A stretch of DNA of 64,000 bases from Embiotoca jacksoni. Its lineage: Eukaryota; Chordata; Actinopteri; Embiotocidae. The position numbers and the translations under genes were made by a program. The notes below the pieces were generated by a model. The model saw only the letters and a program-made list of their open reading frames with translations. It was not told the DNA's origin and ran no database searches. The DNA lies in the NCBI GenBank assembly GCA_022577435.1, contig JAKOON010000095.1:629967-693966 (forward strand), written 5' to 3'. Below are positions 54,981 to 64,000 of the stretch, piece after piece (position 1 is the stretch's first letter; each line of letters starts with the position of its first letter).

Positions 54981-57424
54981 GATCGGCTCTCCGGTGTTTA
55001 AATCTTCCCGCTTTTACGGCTCTTCCTCCCCTTTTAACTTCCTTTCTTATCTTCTTTCCTACTTTCCTCTTTTCCTTCCTTCCACCTTTTTCTTTCCGTC
55101 TTGCTTCTTTCCCTCATAAATAAAGTTGATGAGTTCAATATTTTGAGATTGAGAAAGTGTTTCAAGACTCAGAACCGTCTCGGCTCCGTTAACATCTTAA
55201 CTTGGACTTGTTTGTTGTTTTGACGGTTGGTTCGGACTCGTGGCTTCGTCGACTCATCCTAACAAACCTCACTGAGGTTTTCAGCAAAGAAACAGACACA
55301 AAGTCAAAGTCAGAAGAATAATTATTTTATTTTTCCATTATTGCTCAGATAGAAACTGCTGTCAGTTAAAAGAAAACAAATCTACAAACTTTTCCTTTGA
55401 AAAGACTTCAATAAAACATTAGATACAGAATCAGCACATTCATGAGCGTAAACAACGGTTGAGCTTCATCTAAACATATTAACGGGGTTAACGTGATGCC
55501 AAAATAAAAGCCTGTACTAAAAGATAAACCTCCTGATGTAGCAAACATCATGTAAAATGTTTCAGGCACTTTGGGTCCGTTCATGAAGAATCACTCGAAT
55601 AGCTGTTGAAAATATTTCCCTTCAGGGTCAATCCTTCTGTTTTGGTCCCGGCAGCTTTTATTTTGAAAGCTGTGTCATCATTAAATGTCTTAAAAGGCTC
55701 CGGAGTCTCTGATATGTGTGCGATATAAAATCATTTTATTGTTCTTCATCAGACGAGGTAGAAATCCTCAAACACTAAAAATATTTTCTGATCGATCGGT
55801 TTGACGGATGTTAAATTATCCTTCACGTGGACGAAAAGTCTTTAAGTTCGGGTTTGAGAAAGTAACAACGAGGATAAAAACCCCAAAGCAGCTTCCTTCT
55901 CTGGGCGGTTTCAGCTGTAGCCACACCCACCAGTGATGTCACAGCGTCTGGGAGCACACCTGAGCAGCAGGACGTTAACAAAAAATAACATCTTCGGGGG
56001 TTTTAAACTCTGCAGTTCGAATCGTTTCAGCTGCGTTTCCACGGGAACAGTTTCAGGAGCTTTATTTAAGGAACGGATACAGGGAACTTTTTTGGGGATA
56101 AAAGTTCGTACAAAACGTGAAAACGCACTTTTTGAATTTTATCACATTATTTGCCACAAAAAACGCGTCAGCAGATCGTCTTCATCATTATTACAAATAG
56201 GACTTCACAGTCCGAGTGATAAACGGTGACGTGTTCAGTCTTCTCCAGCGCCCCCTACAGGCTGCAGCGTTCATTGATCCATCGGTTCATTATCGGTTAT
56301 TATTTTGACTTTCAGAAAACCACCTGCGAACCAACGATATTCAGCCGTTTATATGAACAAAATTATGAAACAATTATTAGAAAAGTAGCCGGTTAATTTT
56401 CCATTAACGTGAAGTAATTAACGGTTTCTCCTCCAGGTGGACTGATACGTGGCTGCCATCTTGTTCGGGTGACGTCATTTACAACCAGAGCAGAAGAGAC
56501 TGTGGGGGGGCGGAGCCTTGGTAATGAGGTCCCGCCTCCTGCCCTCTGTAGCAAGCTATGAGCACAACAAGTCTACGGGGAAAAAGTAGCTGATATCAGC
56601 TAGCAGGTATTGATCTCGTTTATCTAGAAAACGATAGCGCGAGATTCGCTGTTAGCATCAGAAAGAAACGCACAAGTTGCCTTTTGGCGTCTTAAAACAT
56701 TCGTACAAATTACTGTACGCCTTCGTGACGAGTCGGGTTGAAGAACGTCGTGTCGAAGTTCAAATACGGTTAAAGATCGTGAAAAGAGGTCGGACCGAAC
56801 AAACTCACGACTTTTAGGATTTGAATCCGTTACAAAGCAAAATCAACGTGGATTCTTTTTAAGTACCGAAAAGTCGTTCACATACGTAATATACTTTAAG
56901 AACGTAATGTTGCGTACGTGAAAGTGAAACTACGATCTGTGAATCGAACTGGTTTTTTGGTCCCTGAATGTAAAAGCAGCTCGTGCGTTTTTCTGAAACA
57001 GCTTCGGTTAAACAACATGAAGAAATTTCCCCTCGGGGATTAATAAAGTGTATAAAATCAAAATAAAAAAATCAAAATTTGATGCCCTGTGAATAAGAAC
57101 GGATTGGTGTACTCACATGTGGGCGGGGCAGGAGGCGGGGCCTCGATACAATGTCTCCACCCCCTCCTCCGACTGCGCACACATACACTGGTTTTAAAAT
57201 GACGCCATCCAAACAAAATGGCGGCAGGAAGTCGTCTTTACTTTCGGGCTGCGGTTTTAATCCGGAGACGCGAGTCGTAACCACGACTTTCAAAAAAAAA
57301 AAAAAAAAAAGCAGAACTTCAAAAGCTTCGTTAAGGCCGAGCGGACGTCGACACACACACACACACACTTTAATCCCCTGAGTTTACATTCTGGTTTGGG
57401 TCCCTTTCTTCTTCTGTTATTATT
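54981..57424. other. Intergenic DNA between vcam1 and cdc14a; no gene recognised
   Basis: AT-rich sequence without a recognisable exon. GPR88, a single-exon receptor gene lying here in human, is absent. A minus-strand AATAAA at 57425-57430 is a possible cdc14a polyadenylation signal, 440 bases past its stop. Confidence 0.45.
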
Positions 57425-57867
57425 TTTATTATTAATTTCATTATTATTGTTGTTGATTAGAAGAAAAAAAAAACAAACAACGATCAGTCAAACCAACAAA
57501 ATAAATAAATATGCCGGTTAACCGAAGCAGGACGTAAATACTGTAACTATGACGACGGAGCGAGGCGTCGTCAGCTGATCCTTCAGTTTATCAAAAAAAA
57601 CAAAAAACAAAAAAACTTAAAATGATTGTTAAAACAAAAATATGTCTTCTTCTGTCACAAATAAGAAATATAAAATCTGTCTTTCTTCATGTAAATATAT
57701 CTTCAGCCGAACACGCGTGTAGATTACAACATATTTACATACAGTGTGAACGGCCCTGATGGAGATCAACTCCCGCCGCTTCCCTTTGAGCATCCGACAC
57801 ACAAAGGGGATTCTGGGTAACCAGGAGGGGATTCTGGGTAATGCGTCCTCAGGTCCGACCTGTGGTT

Positions 57868-60800
57868 TTAGTACTGGATGTACTCAGACTGAAGAGACTG
57901 AAAGACAAAAAACATGAAAACACAAGTTGAACTGGTGACATCTGTATTCAAGTTGAGATCTAATTTAAAATTTTTACATTCAATTTTAATATTTATTACA
58001 CCAACTGCAGGTTATCTAAAAAAAAAAAAACATGTCCATCTGTCCAGTATCAAACATCGCTGAGGAAAGTCTCAGTTTTATTCTCTGGAGAAAAGAAAAA
58101 AATAGTTCAATTAATTTTCCAAAAATCCTCGTTCTCGTTGGATTAAAAACATTTTTATTTCCTTGAAGTCTCTCCAGCGAACGACATGCTAAAGTTTTAT
58201 GTGTAATATTCATTCATGGCTGAACATTTCTGTCCAAAGTCTAAAAAGATTCAGGCTCATTCAGACTCACATCACAGAACCAATCCCGTCCACTAGAGGG
58301 CGGAGCTTTCCATATCATCGAGCTGCAGGTGAGTGGTGGGTGGAGTTAGAGGCGGGGTCTTATTTACATATTCATAATTCCGCACTGACTGAATGAAGGT
58401 AAAGGTGTCGCGTTACGTCGAAACCACCTGAAGGCGTTAAATGATTGAAACTTCACATCAGGACGGCGGCGAGTTGTTTATTTGAAGCCAGCCCCTAGTG
58501 GCCCTCAGTGGTTTTGCACCTTATGGCACTTTGAAGCTACGACCACTCTGCGATTTATGACAGAGAAACTGTTTCTCAGTGAAGTTTGAAGTGCTGGAAA
58601 TTTCCCAGTCGGAGTTCGGATTTAGAGAAGTCGTAAACTTCCCGCCAGCAAAGCTCCGCGTTGAATTAAAACGCAGCACGACGGCAGCGTGACGTAGAAA
58701 CCGGACGAACACCGAGGATAGTCCTCAGTGACGTAGAAAATCCTGCGGTTTATTTACAGATTCTGGATCTTTTGAGGCGTCGACACCGTTTTAATTCGAT
58801 TATTATTCAAAGCAGAACACTTTAAAAACGTTGTGACTCCGCCCACTTGTTCCCCGGCTGATTTAGACGTCAGCAGGTTTCCTCGGCTCAGCAGCAGCTT
58901 CCAGTTAGTGAGTCAGAGACATTAACACGACGTCAGAGAAACACCACAGAACCCCACCGAGAATTAATTCATCACAAACACACGTTGGGAACGCTACAAA
59001 TAATGTGACATTAAAAATAATGTGACGTTACAAATAATGTGACATTAAAAATAATGTGACATTAAAAATAGTGTGACATTACAAATAATGTGACATTAAA
59101 AATAATGTGACGTTACAAATAATGTGACGTTACAAATAATGTGACGTTAAAAATAATGTGACGTTACAAATAATGTGACATTAAAAATAGTGTGACATTA
59201 AAAATAACGTCACATGACACCAAGAATAATAAAAAAAAAATCACATTCACAGCCGTGTTTGAATATTTTCTTATCTCCTCTTCATCCTGCACTGTTGTTG
59301 TTGTTGTTGTTGACACCTCGTCATGTGACCTCCCGAGCAGTCAGAACACAGAAAACACCAGAGACAATAAAGAACAGGAAGTCAGAGATCAGAAACACAC
59401 CGGAGACATCAGGCTTTGAACGCCGCGTTTTCATTGGCTGTAAACTAAACATTTATTTATTTATTTCACTAGAAGATTTTCAAAATGAGACAAACTGTTA
59501 TTGATAATTTTTTTACTCTGCTGCGTCCAGTGTGTTAGTGATGTCAGAACAGAGACAACCAATGAGCAGGGAGGGGCGGGGCCGAGCTGCTGCTGCGTCA
59601 GAGGACTTACAGGTATGGAGCGGCTCAGGTAGCGTCCCGAGGGCCCCTTCATGGCGCTGTAGGCCACGGGGCTCCTGTAGGCGATGAAGTCCTGAGGCCC
59701 CGGCCGAGCGAAGCTTTTCCCCGCGGGGGGGGCCGCCGAGCCGGCGTACGGGCCGCTGTTGTTGTTGACCTCGTGCTGCGTGCTGCGAGGTCCGTTAGCG
59801 TAGCGAGATAAAAGGGGCGGGGCCATATGACAGGGGGAGGGGCTTAGTGACACAGAGGAGGAGGCGGATGAGGGGGGAGGAAGAGAGGAGTACGGCGCCT
59901 TCCGGTCCTCCTCGATGTCGGCAGCGTACAGATCGCTGAGGGAGCTGGCCAATCGGGAGCCGAGGGCAGAGCTGATGTCAGCAAGGGGGCGGGGCCAATA
60001 CATACATACATACAACATGCATGAACAACATGAAACACAGTAAAACATGCTACATGCTAGAGAACTTCTGCTGCACTGACCAAAGACCGTTTCACTCGAT
60101 GAACATTATGTTGCCACGGAAACATGCTATTTATATTTATATTGAATTCAGAATACAAATATTAATAATAACTTCGGCTAATTACAGCAGCTTCTCAGAT
60201 AGCTTTAGCTAAAGCTATTTTTCTTTTTCTGTTTAAAAATTCTGTTTTGAGGCTCTGACTTGTTCTCACAAATAATGCAACAAATAAATCTGGATCTTTG
60301 ATTTAGGTTTAAACACGAATGAAATCTGGATCAGTTTAAAACAGTTTAAAACTAGATCAAGTCATCTTAAAACATGATGTAATCACACTTTAAACCTGAT
60401 TAAAATGAGGTTTAATCTGGTTCTGAACACATGAATTCATATAATCATTAAACCACTTTAAATCCGGTTCACATTGGGTCTAAATCAGTTTAAAGTCCGA
60501 CAGGAAGTCGCTGAGATCACTGACCTCCTGTTGTTTGATGCCGACGGACTTCTCCCGATCCTCTTGGCCGCGGCAGAAGCAGAGGATGCTGGGAACTTGG
60601 AGGACTTAAGGGGGGAGGCGGGGCCTTGACCGACCCCCATCGACAATCTGGGCGCAGACGTGTAAAATCCAGATCAACACATGCATCGATTATAGTTTTA
60701 AAACCAGTGGAACCAGTTCGTGGTGTTGAAGGTACCTGAGCGGCTGAGAGGACGACCGGCTGTGAGTCTTCATCTCCTCCAACCTGAAACACAACACGTC

Positions 60801-63112
60801 CGTCAGTCTCCACCTTCTCTAGTGCAATAATCAGAGTCTCAGAATGTGCCGGTTCTGGTTCTGGTTCTGGTACCTCAGGGCTCCGGTGGTGGCCGGTCGG
60901 GGCGGACGTCGGCCCTTCAAGGCTCTGAGTTTGTCTCCCTGAGTCAGACCCGGCCCACCGTCTGTCAGCTCACTCTGGAGGATAAAACAAACGCACCATG
61001 TTACAGTTCAGACTAAACTCAGACAAACAAGATACGTGATGATAGAAATAAGAAAAATCATGTTTTTTTTCTTGAATGACTTTGCTAAATATTTAAAACA
61101 AAATTGTTTCATTGTTGGAAAATGTGTGTGTATCCGACCTCCTGCAGATGGTCGGAGCTCGGCGATCTGCACATGTTGCTGTTGTGGGCGGGGCCTAACG
61201 CGAGCTCGTCCATGCCGCTGACGAGGTGAGGCATCGCCCTCTCCTCCAGCTTGGCCTTCTGGGAACGATGGCTGTCGCCTAGCAACCACAGCGCTGTCTG
61301 CTTCCTGTGAACACAAGTACAAAGACACAAACACGCGTACTTTTAACACTTTAAGTCAAACATGTGATAGAAACACAGCTCTGATCGACCCGGTGCTCTG
61401 GAGAGGAGACCTCGGCCGGCCTCAGAGTCCTGGTCCTGGTCCTGATCCGGGAGGCCAACACAAACACACAGTTCGGCACCAAGAGATACAAACAGCCGCA
61501 GCGTGGGAACCCGAGATAACAGAGCATTACATTTCATTTATCTGACGCTTTTATCCAAAGCGACTTACAATAAGTACATTTCAACCATGAGGGTACAAAT
61601 TCAGAACAACAACAATTAAGAAAGTAAAATTTTCTTCAAGAGAGCCAAACTTCAAAGTGCTGTCAGTAAGTGCCATTTTAAGTGCTACCTATTCAAGGTA
61701 AAGGAGCAGGTCTGCAGATAACACAACCGAGCTCCTGTCAGTCTGACCTCATGGTGGAAAAACCTGCTGCTCATTCAAAAACTGAAACTGTTCACACCAA
61801 CATTTGTTTTTCCCTCAACTTTCCCTTTTCTTTCCCCTCAAGTTTTGGAATTCTGTCCTGCAGCCATGTAAAACATGTCAGAGCACAAACAACAAGCGTT
61901 CCACCGAGTCATCAGAACACAATCAGCATTGTGACCGTCGGAATTTCCTGTTGAATTTGGTTTTGTTTCAACTCTGATAACAGAACCGGAAGATTAAAGA
62001 GATGAGTCTTATTTTTTTGGAGGTTTTGAGCTGCATCTTAAAATTTTGATTATAAAACACCAATTTAACACTAATACAATAAAAACACAAAATAAATTCT
62101 GACGTCTCGGGTTAAACTGAAGCACCAGAGAGAGACTCACTCCTCCAAGAAGTTCTGCTGCGGTCCAATCACAGAGCCCGGTCTGCAGATCCTGATCCAG
62201 GCGATGGCCTCGCCCGCCGTGAAGCGGTAGTGTTTCATCAGGTAGCAGCCAATCAGAGTGCCCGTCCTGCCCAGACCAGCTGATGAGAGACGGAGAGACC
62301 AGAGGAGATGTGATGATTCAGCAGAGCAGTTTACCTCTGATGCGCTTCACTGGCTGGTTTCCTGCTGGTTGTCCGGATCAGAACCAAAGAACAGAGCTGC
62401 AGATGAACACTGTGACCCGATGCACTCAAAGTACCGGCACACTGCTTCATTTCTGAAGTCACACTGAAGCGGTCCAAAACAGTCCGTTCTAAAAACCAGT
62501 CTGGTATAAAAACCAGTTCCAAAACAGGTATAAGACCAGTCTGAACTAGTTCTAAAACCAGATCAAAACCAATCATAAATTCAGTCTAAACCTGTAAAGC
62601 AGAGATTTCCAAACATGAAATAAATCTCAAACGGACGCAGCATCAGAATGAAAATAAATTGCTTTTCTTGAGTTTCAGGAGAAACTCTGAATCTAAACAT
62701 CTGAAGTGAGTTTTCACGGAGCTGTAAACAGTCTGTCTTCACCATGACATCATCTTAATCTGCAGATATGAGCTCTTAGAAGGAGCAGGCCGCCCTCTGC
62801 TGGACACTCTGATAACTACACCTCCCGTTTACATGACAGGAGGAGGTGGGAGGACATCAGAGAGGACAGGAAGCGTCTCACCCTTGCAGTGGACGGCAAC
62901 GGCGCCCTCGGTGCTCTCACAGATGTGCAGGAAGCGGCGCGTGATGATGTCGCTCGGCGTGCTGCCGTCCACGAAGAAGAGTTCGCAGTGGTCGAAGCCG
63001 GCGTCGGTGAAGCGCTTGGCGTCGTAGATCTTCTTGTTCAGGCGGACGACGGTGGTCACGTTGTGCTTCCGGAAGTATGGGAAGTAAGCCTCGGGGGCGT
63101 GAAGAGGGTAAC
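57868..63112 (-). CDS. cdc14a: Dual-specificity phosphatase CDC14A, 3' eight coding exons (partial)
   Basis: Protein phosphatase acting on proline-directed (CDK-type) phosphosites; family members act at centrosomes, cilia and in mitotic exit. Coding exons in transcript order are 63112-62882, 62279-62141, 61304-61139, 60974-60874, 60783-60736, 60647-60525, 59971-59611 and 57897-57868, with consistent phases and about 399 codons. The first exon opens in mid-codon with [20 protein letters not shown] and ends in HCK. The active-site loop HCKAGLGRTG is completed by the next exon. [14 protein letters not shown] and [10 protein letters not shown] are typical CDC14 sequences. The C-terminal half is Ser/Pro-rich and low in conservation. 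The last exon has only ten codons (SLQSEYIQY and stop), a tail also found in human CDC14A. The 5' exons are not in the remaining 888 bases and must lie outside the window. CDC14B is the alternative; the tail and synteny favour CDC14A. Confidence 0.93.
58290..58302 (+). promoter_or_regulatory. CTCF-type motif in the last cdc14a intron
   Basis: CCACTAGAGGGCG matches the CTCF core at every position. Confidence 0.45.
58998..59212 (+). repeat. 17-base minisatellite in the last cdc14a intron
   Basis: About 13 units of aataatgtgacattaaa and aataatgtgacgttaca, alternating irregularly. Confidence 0.9.
61521..61690 (-). mobile_element. SINE/LINE-tail type dispersed repeat in a cdc14a intron
   Basis: Contains atctgacgcttttatccaaa and gcgacttacaataagtacat, the reverse of the common teleost SINE/LINE 3' tail. 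It continues through aaccatgagggtacaaattc and aagtgctgtcagtaagtgcc, which I associate with a widespread fish repeat. No tRNA-like head was seen, so it is probably truncated. Confidence 0.65.
62791..62803 (-). promoter_or_regulatory. CTCF-type motif in a cdc14a intron
   Basis: CGCCCTCTGCTGG is a full match to the reverse CTCF core, about 80 bases 3' of the donor at 62881 in the transcript. Confidence 0.45.
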
Positions 63113-64000
63113 CTACAGGGGGGGTGGAGCAACCACAGGTGTTAACACCTCACCTGTACCAAAGTCCCTTCACTGGTTGTCTGTTTTAAGATCCTTTTAA
63201 CAGGGTTTCATGTCAATGTGTTGCCTTCTCTATGCAGCGGCGCCCCCTGCTGGGTGGACAGTCTGCTCACGTGCTCGTCAAGTCAAATTAAATGCACCTC
63301 TCTGAATTATTGACAATTTATAAACTACAAATAAGTGAAATTAGAAGTTTACAAGATGTGACTGTTGTTTTGTAATTAATAAAAAGGATCCTGTAACCTT
63401 CCATCTGTTTCCATGACAACTGTGAGCATCATAAAACTTTAAAAAAAAAACTTGGTACACTTGTGGACTTTTACAGAAAATCTAAAAATGTATGGGGTTT
63501 TATGACAAATATTTTATTAGGTTTACTGTCAAAGAAACAAACAGTCAAAAATAAAAAAATAAATACAATATGAATATATAATATTAAAAAAATTTAAAGT
63601 AAAAATTAAAAATTGTTTAAATAAAATTGTGAATTTAATGTCCTACATTTCCATGGAGATTATATTAAACTAAAAAGTAAAAAGTTGAATTTCTACAACT
63701 TATAACCGTGTTTTCTAACAAAGTTGGTTTAATTGTGTAAAATGTAAATAAACACAAAATGCAACTATTTGCAAATCATGTCAAATTCAATATGTAATTA
63801 AAAATAGACCAAGACAATATATAAAATGTTGTTTTATGAAAAATAAAGAGCATATTATTTTGAATTTGAAACCAGCAAAAAAAAAAAAAAAGAAGAAAAA
63901 AGAGACTTTACAGAAAGTATGAAGTTGTATTAAATGGAAATACTCAAATGAAGATAAAATACCTCACATTTGTACACAAGTACTTGAATAAATGTACTTG
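63113..64000. other. cdc14a intron at the window edge
   Basis: Contains the CTCF-type motif at 63241 and AT-rich sequence. No further cdc14a exon was recognised, so the intron continues past the window. Confidence 0.6.
63241..63253 (-). promoter_or_regulatory. CTCF-type motif in a cdc14a intron
   Basis: CGCCCCCTGCTGG is a full match to the reverse CTCF core, same direction as 62791. Confidence 0.45.

Noticed and set aside
54600..55000. NF-kappaB sites of the kind known in the human VCAM1 promoter
   Set aside because: No convincing GGGRNNYYCC match was seen close to the start codon on either strand.

Overview
The window looks like nuclear DNA of a ray-finned fish, probably a percomorph teleost. 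It carries spliced vertebrate genes with GT-AG introns, a tRNA-derived SINE with the common teleost 3' tail, several dispersed repeats, and very many mini- and microsatellites. All assignments come from reading the sequence and from remembered protein families. No alignment or database search was run.

Layout. 1-6.5 kb: repeat-rich DNA with no recognisable gene. 6.5-20 kb: a C-type lectin cluster. Copies A (7.0-7.7 kb) and B (10.2-10.9 kb) are on the minus strand and copy C (18.6-19.3 kb) is on the plus strand. Each is an intronless 234-codon gene with two lectin-like domains. The C region is an inverted copy of the A-B locus that has lost copy B, and it lies inside intron 1 of dph5. A 100-N assembly gap (14829-14928) lies between the two arms. 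16.0-26.9 kb: dph5 (+, 7 coding exons, 288 aa), diphthamide biosynthesis. 26.9-35.6 kb: slc30a7 (-, 11 coding exons, 393 aa), the Golgi zinc transporter ZnT7. It converges tail to tail on dph5. 35.7-38.0 kb: a 2.3 kb minisatellite just upstream of the slc30a7 start codon. 43.6-54.6 kb: vcam1 (-, 10 coding exons, 821 aa) with eight Ig-type domains and one membrane segment. 57.9-63.1 kb: the 3' eight coding exons of cdc14a (-), a dual-specificity phosphatase whose 5' exons lie beyond the window.

The order and relative orientation cdc14a-vcam1-slc30a7-dph5 match human 1p21. I found no EXTL2 between vcam1 and slc30a7 and no GPR88 between cdc14a and vcam1. The genes are unrelated in function, so the cluster is conserved synteny and not a pathway.

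The unusual content is mostly non-coding. Minisatellites sit at or within a few bases of splice sites in dph5, slc30a7 and vcam1, and several spell donor- or acceptor-like motifs in the sense direction. One vcam1 intronic array stays open in the frame of the upstream exon for about 185 nine-base units. A pair of inverted arrays in slc30a7 could form a hairpin of several hundred bases. A dispersed repeat places perfect estrogen-response-type palindromes and DR1 nuclear-receptor motifs upstream of all three lectin copies.
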